This document shows positions 45,680-55,659 of a DNA stretch of 64,000 nucleotides, in pieces. Below the pieces are notes generated by a model. That model was not told the DNA's origin, searched no databases, and was given only the letters and a program-made list of their open reading frames with translations. This stretch comes from Allomuricauda sp. (GTDB taxonomy: Bacteria > Bacteroidota > Bacteroidia > Flavobacteriales > Flavobacteriaceae), in the NCBI RefSeq assembly GCF_028280385.1, contig NZ_JANQLX010000001.1, positions 248,001 to 312,000 on the forward strand, written 5' to 3'. The translations under genes and the position numbers were made by a program. Position 1 is the first letter of the stretch; every line of letters begins with the position of its first letter.

Positions 45680-46636
45680 ATGTCGAACACCCTTATGGAC
45701 ACCAACTTTAGGTTTCCAGGACAAAAAGCGGTATATAAAGGAAAGGTGAGGGAGGTCTACACCTTGGAAAATGATATCCTAGTAATGATTGCCACAGATA
45801 GACTATCAGCCTTTGACGTGGTAATGCCAAAAGGAATTCCGTACAAAGGACAAATCCTGAATCAGATTGCCACCAAGATGATGAAGGCCACGGAGGACAT
45901 TGTACCCAACTGGCTCATGGAAACCCCGGACCCCAATGTGGCCGTGGGTAAGGCATGTGATCCATTTAAGGTGGAAATGGTCATAAGAGGATATCTTTCT
46001 GGGCATGCGGCAAGGGAATATAAGGCAGGAAAACGAATATTATGTGGAGTTCCCATGCCCGAGGGTATGAAGGAGAACGATAAGTTCCCGGAACCTATAA
46101 TCACCCCGGCCACCAAGGCAGAACAAGGGGACCACGATGAGGATATCTCGAGGGAAGAAATCTTGGAACGAGGAATTGTGTCCCCGGAAGATTACGGGAT
46201 ATTGGAACAATATACCAAAGCACTTTTTCAGCGGGGTACCGAATTGGCCGCCCAGCGAGGATTGATCTTGGTGGACACCAAATATGAATTTGGAAAAACC
46301 AAGGAGGGTGAAATCGTACTGATTGATGAAATCCATACCCCGGACTCTTCGCGTTATTTTTATGCGGAAGGTTATGCAGAACTTCAGGCCAAAGGGGAAC
46401 CACAAAAACAATTGTCCAAGGAATTTGTTCGTCAGTGGTTGATCGCCAATGGCTTTCAAGGCTTGGAAGGGCAGGTGCTTCCGGAAATGGGTGATGGTTA
46501 CATCGAATCTGTTTCCGAAAGATATATTGAATTGTATGAAAGCATTACAGGTGAGACTTTTGAAAGAGCTGATGTTTCGGACATACAAGAACGTATAGGG
46601 ACCAACGTTTCAGCATATTTGGCAACCTTAAGCTGA
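45680..46636 (+). CDS. purC: Phosphoribosylaminoimidazole-succinocarboxamide synthase
   Basis: A 318-residue SAICAR synthase of purine biosynthesis, joining CAIR and aspartate with ATP. The start at 45680 is chosen because it lies just after phoH; the upstream in-frame ATG at 45638 lies inside phoH. Family motifs: [50 protein letters not shown], and the later [12 protein letters not shown]. Length matches the longer (about 310-residue) PurC form. High certainty. Confidence 0.95.
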   Translation: MSNTLMDTNFRFPGQKAVYKGKVREVYTLENDILVMIATDRLSAFDVVMPKGIPYKGQILNQIATKMMKATEDIVPNWLMETPDPNVAVGKACDPFKVEMVIRGYLSGHAAREYKAGKRILCGVPMPEGMKENDKFPEPIITPATKAEQGDHDEDISREEILERGIVSPEDYGILEQYTKALFQRGTELAAQRGLILVDTKYEFGKTKEGEIVLIDEIHTPDSSRYFYAEGYAELQAKGEPQKQLSKEFVRQWLIANGFQGLEGQVLPEMGDGYIESVSERYIELYESITGETFERADVSDIQERIGTNVSAYLATLS

Positions 46637-46676
46637 TTTATCAAAATAGCCATACTTTTTGTGAGTACTTCCCATA

Positions 46677-46733
46677 TTAACAAGGTAGTTTTTTGAGATT
46701 TCATATATTTCAAGAATAAACCAACCTTGTTAA
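46677..46733 (+). repeat. Inverted repeat abutting the DUF4212 start codon
   Basis: TTAACAAGGT (46677-46686) and ACCTTGTTAA (46724-46733), perfect 10-base arms 37 bases apart. The second arm touches the ATG at 46734. It could be an operator pair or a translation-controlling RNA stem. Confidence 0.5.
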
Positions 46734-46985
46734 ATGGACACTTCACAACGCAAAAAATACTGGAAGGAAAACCTCCGGTACCTTACCATTCTCTTATGTA
46801 TCTGGTTTCTGGTCTCCTATGGCTTTGGAATTCTTTTGGTGGATGAATTGAACACCATCCGTCTTGGAGGCTTCAAACTGGGCTTTTGGTTCGCCCAGCA
46901 AGGTTCCATTTATGTTTTTGTCATTCTCATTTTCATATACGTCCGCTTAATGAACAAGTTGGATAAAAAATACGGGGTAAACTAA
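46734..46985 (+). CDS. DUF4212 small subunit of a sodium:solute symporter
   Basis: An 83-residue membrane protein with two TM helices (YLTILLCIWFLVSYGFGILLV and FWFAQQGSIYVFVILIFIYV). The pattern KYWKENLRYL at the N terminus and GFKLGFWFAQQGS between helices is DUF4212-typical. It lies six bases upstream of a large symporter gene, the usual small/large subunit arrangement of the VC_2705-type symporters, here next to acs. Likely aids assembly or acetate/monocarboxylate transport. Confidence 0.9.
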   Translation: MDTSQRKKYWKENLRYLTILLCIWFLVSYGFGILLVDELNTIRLGGFKLGFWFAQQGSIYVFVILIFIYVRLMNKLDKKYGVN

Positions 46986-46991
46986 TAGGCT

Positions 46992-48770
46992 ATGGGAATA
47001 CAGACTTGGACTTTTATTATCGTTGGACTCACTTTTGCGCTATATATAGGAATTGCCATTTGGTCCCGGGCCGGTTCTACCAAGGAATTTTATGTGGCCG
47101 GTGGCGGGGTATCTCCCTTGGCCAATGGATTGGCAACTGCTGCCGATTGGATGTCCGCTGCATCATTTTTGGGCATGGCGGGCCTTATTGCCTTTTCTGG
47201 CTATGATGGTTCCGTATACCTAATGGGCTGGACGGGCGGCTATGTGTTATTGGCTTTGTTGTTGGCTCCCTATCTCAGAAAGTTTGGAAAGTTTACCGTA
47301 CCGGATTTCATCGGTGACCGATATTACAGCAATGTGGCACGTACCGTGGCGGTAATTGCTGCTTTGTTTGTGTCCTTTACCTATGTTGCCGGTCAAATGC
47401 GCGGCGTAGGGGTGGTGTTTTCCAGATTTTTGGATGTAGAGGTCAATACCGGGGTATATATAGGGATGACCGTGGTACTTTTTTATGCCTTTTTGGGAGG
47501 AATGAAGGGAATCACCTATACCCAGGTGGCCCAGTATTGCGTGTTGATATTTGCCTTTATGGTACCGGCTATTTTCATCTCGATCATGGCAACTGGAAAT
47601 CCAATTCCACAAATTGGACTGGGCTCTGCCGGTGAAGATGGTGTATATCTTTTGGACAAGCTGGATGGATTGATGACCGACTTGGGCTTTACGGCCTATA
47701 CGGATGGTACTAAATCGATGACCGATGTTTTCTTTATTACGGCGGCACTTATGCTTGGTACGGCCGGACTGCCCCATGTGATCATTCGGTTTTTTACAGT
47801 ACCCAAGGTAAAAGATGCTAGAAAATCGGCAGGTTATGCCCTCTTGTTTATTGCAATTTTGTACACCACTGCTCCCGCTATTGCTGTTTTTGCGCGAACC
47901 AATTTGATGGAGACCGTGGAAGACACTCCTTATACCGAAATCCCATCTTGGTTTACCAAATGGGAAGACACTGGCCTCATTGCCTGGACCGATAAAAATG
48001 GCGATGGTAAGATCCAGTATTTACCTGGAGCCGCTATAGATGGCAAAAAGCCGCTTTTTGTGGAAGAGCGCGGAGCCTCTGGGCAACGGATGATTTCCAA
48101 TGCCAGTGTGGGAAATTCCAATGAGCTTTATGTAGATCGCGACATTACCGTATTGGCCAATCCTGAAATAGCCGAACTACCCAATTGGATCATTGCCTTG
48201 GTGGCCGCGGGAGGTTTGGCAGCTGCACTTTCCACTGCAGCGGGACTCTTGCTTGTAATTTCCACCTCTATTTCCCATGATTTGATTAAAAAACAATTTG
48301 CCAAAGACATTTCGGATAAAAAAGAATTGCTTATTGCCCGACTTTCTGCGGTATTGGCGGTGATAGTGGCTGGGTACTTTGGAATCAACCCTCCAGGTTT
48401 TGTGGCCTCGGTGGTGGCCCTGGCTTTTGGATTGGCGGCCTCATCATTTTTCCCTGCCATTGTAATGGGAATTTTTAGCAAAAGAATGAACCGAGAAGGG
48501 GCCATTTCCGGAATGGTGGCCGGACTTGGAATCACCACTTATTACATAGCCCGTTTTAAATTGGGATGGATTGGGAACCCGGAGACCAGTGGCATGGAAA
48601 ACTGGTGGTTCGGTATTTCACCTGAAGGATTTGGAACCTTGGGCATGTTCGTCAATTTTGCAGTGGCCATTTTAGTGTCAAGATTCACTTCCCCACCGCC
48701 TGAAGCTGTACAGCAAATTGTGGAGGATATCCGGATTCCGAGTGGGGCGGGGGAGGCCCTAGATCATTAA
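46992..48770 (+). CDS. Sodium:solute symporter, VC_2705/ActP-like
   Basis: A 592-residue SSS-family permease with about 13 TM helices: AVYIGIAIWSRAGSTKEFYVAGG-type N terminus, GLATAADWMSAASFLGMAGLI (sodium-site region), and TAALMLGTAGLPHVIIRFF around residue 255. An insert between TM helices near residues 315-385 contains soluble sequence with DKNGDGKIQYLPG, an EF-hand-like acidic loop. The next gene but one is acetyl-CoA synthetase, so acetate or another short monocarboxylate is the likely substrate. Preceded by DUF4212. Confidence 0.88.
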   Translation: MGIQTWTFIIVGLTFALYIGIAIWSRAGSTKEFYVAGGGVSPLANGLATAADWMSAASFLGMAGLIAFSGYDGSVYLMGWTGGYVLLALLLAPYLRKFGKFTVPDFIGDRYYSNVARTVAVIAALFVSFTYVAGQMRGVGVVFSRFLDVEVNTGVYIGMTVVLFYAFLGGMKGITYTQVAQYCVLIFAFMVPAIFISIMATGNPIPQIGLGSAGEDGVYLLDKLDGLMTDLGFTAYTDGTKSMTDVFFITAALMLGTAGLPHVIIRFFTVPKVKDARKSAGYALLFIAILYTTAPAIAVFARTNLMETVEDTPYTEIPSWFTKWEDTGLIAWTDKNGDGKIQYLPGAAIDGKKPLFVEERGASGQRMISNASVGNSNELYVDRDITVLANPEIAELPNWIIALVAAGGLAAALSTAAGLLLVISTSISHDLIKKQFAKDISDKKELLIARLSAVLAVIVAGYFGINPPGFVASVVALAFGLAASSFFPAIVMGIFSKRMNREGAISGMVAGLGITTYYIARFKLGWIGNPETSGMENWWFGISPEGFGTLGMFVNFAVAILVSRFTSPPPEAVQQIVEDIRIPSGAGEALDH

Positions 48771-48946
48771 TCAATTGTGATTCAACCTCAAAAAGTGATA
48801 ATGACCATTTAAAATGCAAGTCGTTCGTCGATGGTTAAACGTAGTCCAAAGTTGCCTGTTCAACCTAGGTCGATAAAATCCCGATTGAAAGTGCGACGCC
48901 ATCTTTTTTAGTATTTTTAAAGTTCCGAATTAACTAAACCACACAC

Positions 48947-50854
48947 ATGAGTAATTACCACATCAAACATTTGGAAGAGTATTTCCAGGTGTACAGAAAA
49001 TCCGTCCGTAACCCAGAGGAATTTTGGGAAGAAGTTGCAGAAGAACACTTTGTTTGGCGCAAAAAATGGGATTCCGTACTGGATTGGGATTTTTCCAAAC
49101 CGGAAATCAAATGGTTTGATGGGGCGCAACTCAATATTACCGAAAACTGCATTGACCGCCACTTGCATATCCGCGGCGAAAAGACTGCAATACTCTTTGA
49201 ACCCAATGATCCAAAAGAGGAAGCCCAGCATATTACCTATACCGAACTTCATGAACGCGTGTGCCGCTTTGCCAATGTGTTGAAAGACCATGGTATCAAA
49301 AAAGGGGATAGGGTGGTTATTTATTTGCCCATGATTCCGGAATTGGCTATTTCCGTTTTGGCCTGCGCCCGGATTGGGGCCGTACATTCTGTGGTGTTTG
49401 CAGGATTTTCATCCACGGCACTCTCTACCAGGATCAACGACTGTGATGCAAAAATGGTTTTGACCTCGGATGGATCATATCGTGGTGGAAAGACCATCGA
49501 CCTAAAAGGGATTGTGGACGAGGCACTAGAGCAAAGCCCCGGTGTTAAAACAGTTTTGGTGGCCCAACGTACAGGAGCCAAGGTTCACATGGAGAAAGGA
49601 CGTGATCACTGGTTGCAACCCTTATTGGACAAAGCCTATTCGGACTGTTCCCCTGAAGTAATGGAAGCTGAAGATCCATTGTTCATATTGTATACTTCCG
49701 GTTCCACTGGAAAACCCAAAGGGATGATGCACACCACCGCGGGATATATGGTGTATACCGCCTTTACCTTTAAAAATGTGTTCCAGTACAGGGAAGAGGA
49801 TGTGTACTGGTGTACAGCAGACGTTGGGTGGATCACAGGTCATTCATATATTGTATATGGACCACTGGCCAATGGCGCCACAACCGTTATGTTCGAGGGA
49901 GTGCCTTCCTATCCGGATTTTGGAAGATTCTGGGAAATCGTTCAAAAACACAAAGTAACCCAATTCTACACGGCACCTACGGCCATTAGGGCCCTGGCCA
50001 AGGAGAATTTGGATTTTGTGGACCAATATGACCTTTCCAGCTTGAAGGTATTGGGAACCGTAGGAGAACCCATCAACGAAGAAGCTTGGCACTGGTACAA
50101 TGACCATGTAGGAGAAAAAAAATGTCCCATAGTGGATACCTGGTGGCAGACTGAAACAGGTGGAATTTTGATTTCACCCATCCCGTTTTCCACACCTACC
50201 AAACCCACCTATGCCACCTTGCCCATGCCAGGGGTACAGCCTGCGCTTATGGATGAGAACGGAAAGGAAATAAAAGGGAACCAGGTGGATGGACGACTTT
50301 GTATCAAATTTCCATGGCCTTCCATTGCAAGAACTATTTGGGGGAACCATCAACGCTACAAGGAGACATATTTTTCGGCCTTTGAGGGCAAATATTTTAC
50401 AGGAGATGGGGCCTTGCGTGATGAGGTTGGATACTATAGGATAACAGGTAGGGTAGATGATGTCATCATTGTTTCTGGACATAATCTGGGAACAGCACCC
50501 ATAGAAGATGCCATCAACGAACACCCGGCAGTGGCAGAGTCGGCTATTGTAGGATTCCCACATGATATCAAAGGAAATGCCTTGTACGGCTATGTTATTT
50601 TAAAGGAAACCGGGGAATCTAGGGATAGGGATAACCTAAAGAAAGAAATCAACCAGGTGATCACCGAACATATAGGACCCATTGCCAAATTGGATAAAAT
50701 CCAATTTGTACCCGGCTTGCCGAAAACCCGTAGCGGTAAGATCATGAGACGTATCTTACGTAAAATAGCGTCAAAAGATACTGGTAACCTCGGTGACATT
50801 TCAACCTTGTTGAATCCAGAGGTGGTTGAAAAAATAATGGAAAACGCCCTATAG
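48947..50854 (+). CDS. acs: Acetyl-CoA synthetase
   Basis: A 635-residue AMP-forming ligase converting acetate, ATP and CoA into acetyl-CoA. Motifs: P-loop YTSGSTGKPKGMMHTTAGYM, WCTADVGWITGHSYIVYGPL, DTWWQTETGG, and C-terminal KTRSGKIMRR with Lys598, the lysine acetylated in regulated Acs enzymes. Length is slightly below the usual 650 residues. The 176-base gap upstream has no clear promoter. It follows the symporter genes in the same direction, giving uptake plus activation of acetate. Confidence 0.96.
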   Translation: MSNYHIKHLEEYFQVYRKSVRNPEEFWEEVAEEHFVWRKKWDSVLDWDFSKPEIKWFDGAQLNITENCIDRHLHIRGEKTAILFEPNDPKEEAQHITYTELHERVCRFANVLKDHGIKKGDRVVIYLPMIPELAISVLACARIGAVHSVVFAGFSSTALSTRINDCDAKMVLTSDGSYRGGKTIDLKGIVDEALEQSPGVKTVLVAQRTGAKVHMEKGRDHWLQPLLDKAYSDCSPEVMEAEDPLFILYTSGSTGKPKGMMHTTAGYMVYTAFTFKNVFQYREEDVYWCTADVGWITGHSYIVYGPLANGATTVMFEGVPSYPDFGRFWEIVQKHKVTQFYTAPTAIRALAKENLDFVDQYDLSSLKVLGTVGEPINEEAWHWYNDHVGEKKCPIVDTWWQTETGGILISPIPFSTPTKPTYATLPMPGVQPALMDENGKEIKGNQVDGRLCIKFPWPSIARTIWGNHQRYKETYFSAFEGKYFTGDGALRDEVGYYRITGRVDDVIIVSGHNLGTAPIEDAINEHPAVAESAIVGFPHDIKGNALYGYVILKETGESRDRDNLKKEINQVITEHIGPIAKLDKIQFVPGLPKTRSGKIMRRILRKIASKDTGNLGDISTLLNPEVVEKIMENAL

Positions 50855-50933
50855 ACAAATTGAGGTCATTATAGATTGGGCTGCCCATTTCAGATAAACT
50901 GTTGCACCCAGTGCACAAACAAATCCGGTTGAT

Positions 50934-52535
50934 GTGATACGATTTACTGTTCCCAGCACTTTGATGATTCTTTTATTGGCTGCCTGCGTTGTGCAGGCCC
51001 AGGAAGCTGTACTTCATTTGGATTTTGAAACCTCGGAATGGGAAGTTAAGCCCATAGCCAAAGAAGATGCTGTTTATGGCGCAGATGTGTTGCAATCCCA
51101 ATACGCCGAAGGGATATCTGGGCGGGCTTTGGATCTCTCTGCCAATGCTTCGTTGCGAAGACCGGTAAAACTTGAAAAAGGTGATTTGTTTCCATTTACC
51201 AGCACACAATCATTTTCGGTTCAAATTTGGATGAAGACTTTGCCCCATGCAAAAATGGGCCCTCCCATTGCAGGAAATAAAAAGGCCAACGATTTTGCCA
51301 CTGCGGGCTGGCAGGTATATACCCAATCAAATGGGGCTTGGGCTTTACACCTAAATGATGGTCAGGGCCAATATTCATATCGACCCACACCGCAAAGACA
51401 ACGGATAAATGACGGGAATTGGCATCAAATCGTTTTTACGGTTGACCGGGCCAAAGATGAAGTGTGGATGTATCTGGACGGGAGGAATGTGGCCATTTAC
51501 AATACCCCGGACCTCGGTGGATTGGAAACGGAATTTGCCACCATCATTGGCGGGTCTGACGAAAAGTGGGAATATGGTTCCTATGCCCAGTGGAACGCAT
51601 TCAACGGGTTTGTGGACGAAGTCAAAATATGGAATAGGGTACTATCATCCCAAGAAGTACATGGGTTATATGCGCCTTACTTTTCCGAAAAGAAAGTTCC
51701 CGACTCGGTTATCAAGCCACAACATATAAAGGTGTTATCCTGGAATATTTGGCATGGTGGTCACCGTTATGGCGAGGTGGTTGGCGTGGAACGGGTCATC
51801 GAAACCATCAAGTCCACCAACGCGGACATTATTGGCTTGGTGGAGACCTACGGGTCTGGTGAAATCATCGCTGATGCATTGGGGTATCATTTCTATTTGA
51901 TAAGTTCCAATTTATCCATCATGAGCAAGTATCCCATAAAGGAAACTATAAAGGCCTTTAAACCCTTTAATTTTGGAGGGGCCAAACTGGAGATGGGAGA
52001 GGGGAAAGAACTTATCTTTTTTGATACATGGTTGCATTATCTTCCAGATTATGGCGAAGGTGTCATTAAGGGAAACAAGACGAACCAGCAGCTGATTAAC
52101 GAGGAAGGAACCACCCGTCATGCCGAAATAAAGGCGATTCTAAAAGAAATATCACCATACCTAAAGAATTCAGAAAAAGTACCACTGCTCATGGCTGGGG
52201 ATTTTAATGTGGGGTCACATTTGGACTGGACCAAGCAAACGGTTGGGATTCATCATGACAAAGTCATAAAATGGCCTGTAAGTTTGGAAATGACCAGTTC
52301 CGGATTCACCGATAGCTTTCGTGAACTTCATATAGATCCTTTGCTCGACCCAGGGTTTACATGGACCCCAAGGGCAGCTACCTCCTCAGATAAATATGGA
52401 CTCAGGGATAGAATAGATTACATCTACTACATAGGCAAAGATTTAAAAGCCATTGAGTCCAGGGTGTTGGATTACCATCCCATTATGTTCCCATCCGATC
52501 ATGCGGGTGTACTTACCTTGTTCCGACTGGATTAG
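50934..52535 (+). CDS. Secreted LamG/concanavalin-like - endonuclease/exonuclease/phosphatase fusion
   Basis: A 533-residue exported protein with a GTG start and a Sec signal (TLMILLLAACVVQAQ). Residues about 25-260 form a concanavalin/LamG domain (FSVQIWMKTLPH, DEVWMYLDGRNVAIYNT, FNGFVDEVKIWNRVLS). Residues about 265-533 form an EEP-type hydrolase: VLSWNIWHGGHRYGEVVG (Asn), IGLVETYG (Glu), LLMAGDFNVGSH (Asp/Asn), and the end SDHAGVLTLF (Asp-His). The substrate could be a phosphodiester such as a phospholipid, DNA or inositol phosphate. Monocistronic, 70 bases before a DoxX-like gene. Confidence 0.75.
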   Translation: MIRFTVPSTLMILLLAACVVQAQEAVLHLDFETSEWEVKPIAKEDAVYGADVLQSQYAEGISGRALDLSANASLRRPVKLEKGDLFPFTSTQSFSVQIWMKTLPHAKMGPPIAGNKKANDFATAGWQVYTQSNGAWALHLNDGQGQYSYRPTPQRQRINDGNWHQIVFTVDRAKDEVWMYLDGRNVAIYNTPDLGGLETEFATIIGGSDEKWEYGSYAQWNAFNGFVDEVKIWNRVLSSQEVHGLYAPYFSEKKVPDSVIKPQHIKVLSWNIWHGGHRYGEVVGVERVIETIKSTNADIIGLVETYGSGEIIADALGYHFYLISSNLSIMSKYPIKETIKAFKPFNFGGAKLEMGEGKELIFFDTWLHYLPDYGEGVIKGNKTNQQLINEEGTTRHAEIKAILKEISPYLKNSEKVPLLMAGDFNVGSHLDWTKQTVGIHHDKVIKWPVSLEMTSSGFTDSFRELHIDPLLDPGFTWTPRAATSSDKYGLRDRIDYIYYIGKDLKAIESRVLDYHPIMFPSDHAGVLTLFRLD

Positions 52536-52604
52536 GGTTTGTATTTTATCTTGTTGTAAGGATTGTTGGGTCTATGCTGACCAACTATCGAAAACTGACA
52601 TATC

Positions 52605-53000
52605 ATGAAAAACATCATTTCTTGGGTTTTGCGCTTGACTGCGGCCATAATTTTACTACAAACCCTATTTTTTAAATTCACCGGAGCCCCTGAAAGTATC
52701 TACATTTTTGAACAGGTGGGGATGGAACCTTGGGGAAGATACGGTAGTGGAATCACTGAGTTGATTGCCAGTATTTTGATTTTATGGCCCAGAACCGTAG
52801 GTCTTGGGGCACTTATGGGTGTTGGGGTAATATCCGGTGCTATTTTCTTCCATTTAACCAGTCTGGGAATAGAAGTACAGGGAGATGGCGGTCTATTGTT
52901 CTACCTGGCCGTGGTGGTTTTTGTCAGCTGTGCGCTATTGTTAATCATGTATTGGAGTCAATTGAAAGCATTCTTGATATCTGTTTCTGGGGGAAAATAG
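52605..53000 (+). CDS. DoxX-like membrane protein
   Basis: A 131-residue protein with four TM helices, with the DoxX-type opening (WVLRLTAAIILLQTLFFKFTGAPES) and YGSGITELIASILILWPRTVGLGALMG containing the conserved Glu. Role is unknown; members may act as quinone-linked redox proteins. It lies between two unrelated surface genes, so context does not help. Confidence 0.7.
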   Translation: MKNIISWVLRLTAAIILLQTLFFKFTGAPESIYIFEQVGMEPWGRYGSGITELIASILILWPRTVGLGALMGVGVISGAIFFHLTSLGIEVQGDGGLLFYLAVVVFVSCALLLIMYWSQLKAFLISVSGGK

Positions 53001-53179
53001 CTGTGGGTTAACTAGCATCGAAGCTATGAATCAATATGCGCCCCGGTTGATAAGAAAACGCACTCAAATAGATATTTTGTCTTTGGGAAACAAGGAACAT
53101 GATGATGAATTCCTTCCTAAAGGATAAACTACTTCAAAATCCTTTATCTTTATTAGACAGGTACTCCAAGTACTTGGCT

Positions 53180-55654
53180 ATGGAAATGAAAAAATTGGTA
53201 AGGGTTTTATTGGTTTTAGCTTTTCTCCCAATGGTACAGATCGGGAGCGGTCAGGAAGTTCAACATTCAGGACTTGATAAGAACTCGGTCTGGTCCGAAC
53301 CACTTGAATCCTTGAGCCTCCACAATGCACAGCATCCCATTGAGAAAGTCTATTTGCACTTGGATAAGACAATAGTGTCCGCAGCTGAAAATATTTGGTT
53401 CAGTGCCTATGTGGTCCTTGGCGCTGAACATTATTATTCAACAGCCAGCAAGGTACTTCATGTAGATTTGATCGGTCCCAAGAATGAAATCATCCTTTCC
53501 AACACCTTTAAACTGGAAACGGGTAGGGGACAAGGTTCCATTGCAATACCAAAGAATTTACCTCAGGGCAAATATCAACTCAGGGCCTACACCCAATGGA
53601 TGCGAAACTTTGATCAGGACTTTTTCTTTAAGACCACCATCAGCGTATTGGGAAAACCTTCATCATCCTCTAAGTTGGCTCATACAGACCAAAAGATGGA
53701 TTTGCAGTTTTTTCCCGAGGGCGGGCATTTGGTAAATGGACTTAATAGCAAGGTGGCGTTCAGGGCCGTTGGGCCGGACGGAAAGGAGAAAGATGTACAG
53801 GGCATTGTGAAAGATTCCAATGGACAGGTTATGGCCCGGCTAGATACGATTTCCCGGGGTTCAGGAATTTTCTATTTACGACCAAATTCGAGCGAGACCT
53901 ACACGGCATTCTTGGAAGATGGGACTTCGTACCAGTTGCCTAAAGTGCATCCTGAAGGTTATAACCTTTCCATCGGAAGAATGGATCCGGATAAGATGGC
54001 TGTTCAGATAAGTGCAACAGAACGCTTTGTGAATCGCCCGTTTTATGTACTCGGCTTAATGCGGGGGAAACGTTACTTTCAAAAAGAACTGGAATTTGAC
54101 GGCAAGTCAACCCTCACAATTGATATCCCCACCTCAGAAATTCCGAGCGGGATATTGACACTTACTTTGTTTGACGAGCAATGGAACGCCCATTGTGAAC
54201 GCCTTGTGTTTTTGAACAATCTGGAGTATTTGAGCATCGACGCCAATTTACAAACCCCCGAGTTGGAGAAGCGCGGGGAAGTGATTCTCGACATTGAAAT
54301 TACCGATCTATTTGGTGATCCGGTGTCATCAGAGTTCTCTATAGCCGTTACGGATGCCGATCAATTGACCAAAGACACTTTTGCACCCAACATGCTTACG
54401 CATTTGTTGTTGCAATCCGATTTACGGGGGAACATTAGCCGCCCAGCGGACTTGTTTAAGGATTTGGACAGGACCACAATATACGAACTGGACTTGGTGA
54501 TGCTTACCCATGGCTGGCGGGCGTACAACTGGCAGCAAATATGGGAACGACAGATTCCAGAACGGAAGTTTTCCTTTTCCCAGGGAATGGAACTTGAGGG
54601 CATTGCTTATGGGAAAAATAAGAGTTTACTTAGGAATACCAATTTTAGGGTAATTGCAAAAACAGATACCGAATTGGCGGAGTATTCCTTTGTTACGGAT
54701 AATTTTGGGAGGTTTACCCTAAGGGATTTTAATCTGGCCGGGGAGGTGGATTTGGTCTTCAATGCGTACAACGCAAAGAACAAACTTCAATACGCTAAAG
54801 TGTCACTAAAGGAAAAGGAGGTCCAATTACCAGAACCTAATTTTCAATGGGTTGAAATAAGGGAATCCGAACCCAAAGCGTCCTATGTGGAGTTTGCTTC
54901 CCTGAGAAGACGGACAGATTCCATATTTACCTTGGAAGGGATTATAAACTTGGAAAATGTTGATGTTTCTTCCAACAAAATCCAACAGAGAAAACGGGAA
55001 ACTCCGTCAAACTATGGCATTGAACCGGATAAAGTAGTCTATGCGGACGATTTCCCATCTTCCTTAAATCTCATTGATTTAATCAACAGAATGCCCAATA
55101 TCAATTTTTCCCGTCCTTCCATTTCGGAGGTCAGGGGTGGCCCGTTATGGATCGTGGACGGATTTCCCATGCAACGTTTTGGACTTAGGGATTCCATTCC
55201 AGGGGGAAATATCCAAGAAATTGTTGGCGGTGTGCCCCGGGCCATTGGCCATATTGATGTGCAGTCTGTGGAACGGGTTGAATATTTAAAACCTAGTTCT
55301 GCCTCCATATATGGTGTTCGCGGTAGTAATGGCGTATTCCTAATTTATACCAAAACTGGGGTGAGTGCCTATAATAAACCGTTGTCTTCCAGTCTTAGGG
55401 CAAAAGGACATACGTTGGGGAAGGAGTTTTACTCTCCAAAATACGATGGGGAGTTTAGCCAGAAACTAGTTAATGATTATCGTGCAATGCTGTATTGGAA
55501 TCCGCGTGTAATCACGGACGCCAACGGGAAGGCTACCCTGCGCTTTTTTAACTCTGATTTTGCCAGCAAACTCCAGGTACAAGTGGAGGCCTTGAGTGAA
55601 GAGGGACTGCCCGGAACTTTGTTACAGACCTTTGGGAATGGCGATTTTGATTAA
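53180..55654 (+). CDS. Secreted protein with MG2-like repeats and TonB plug domain, no barrel
   Basis: An 824-residue exported protein. The start at 53180 gives the signal peptide ending in QIGSGQ; the upstream start at 53099 would add 27 unlikely residues. Residues about 50-350 contain macroglobulin-like domains (KVYLHLDKTIVSAAENIWFS, PKNLPQGKYQLRAYTQW). Residues about 380-620 have further beta domains. A TonB-receptor plug-like domain follows near residues 625-740 (LIDLINRMPNINF, GGPLWIVDGFPM, SVERVEYLKPSSASIYG, GSNGVFLIYTKTG). No beta-barrel follows; instead TDANGKATLRFFNSDF ends the protein. Such plug-bearing, barrel-less proteins occur in Bacteroidota; function is unknown. Confidence 0.75.
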   Translation: MEMKKLVRVLLVLAFLPMVQIGSGQEVQHSGLDKNSVWSEPLESLSLHNAQHPIEKVYLHLDKTIVSAAENIWFSAYVVLGAEHYYSTASKVLHVDLIGPKNEIILSNTFKLETGRGQGSIAIPKNLPQGKYQLRAYTQWMRNFDQDFFFKTTISVLGKPSSSSKLAHTDQKMDLQFFPEGGHLVNGLNSKVAFRAVGPDGKEKDVQGIVKDSNGQVMARLDTISRGSGIFYLRPNSSETYTAFLEDGTSYQLPKVHPEGYNLSIGRMDPDKMAVQISATERFVNRPFYVLGLMRGKRYFQKELEFDGKSTLTIDIPTSEIPSGILTLTLFDEQWNAHCERLVFLNNLEYLSIDANLQTPELEKRGEVILDIEITDLFGDPVSSEFSIAVTDADQLTKDTFAPNMLTHLLLQSDLRGNISRPADLFKDLDRTTIYELDLVMLTHGWRAYNWQQIWERQIPERKFSFSQGMELEGIAYGKNKSLLRNTNFRVIAKTDTELAEYSFVTDNFGRFTLRDFNLAGEVDLVFNAYNAKNKLQYAKVSLKEKEVQLPEPNFQWVEIRESEPKASYVEFASLRRRTDSIFTLEGIINLENVDVSSNKIQQRKRETPSNYGIEPDKVVYADDFPSSLNLIDLINRMPNINFSRPSISEVRGGPLWIVDGFPMQRFGLRDSIPGGNIQEIVGGVPRAIGHIDVQSVERVEYLKPSSASIYGVRGSNGVFLIYTKTGVSAYNKPLSSSLRAKGHTLGKEFYSPKYDGEFSQKLVNDYRAMLYWNPRVITDANGKATLRFFNSDFASKLQVQVEALSEEGLPGTLLQTFGNGDFD

Positions 55655-55659
55655 TTGAA

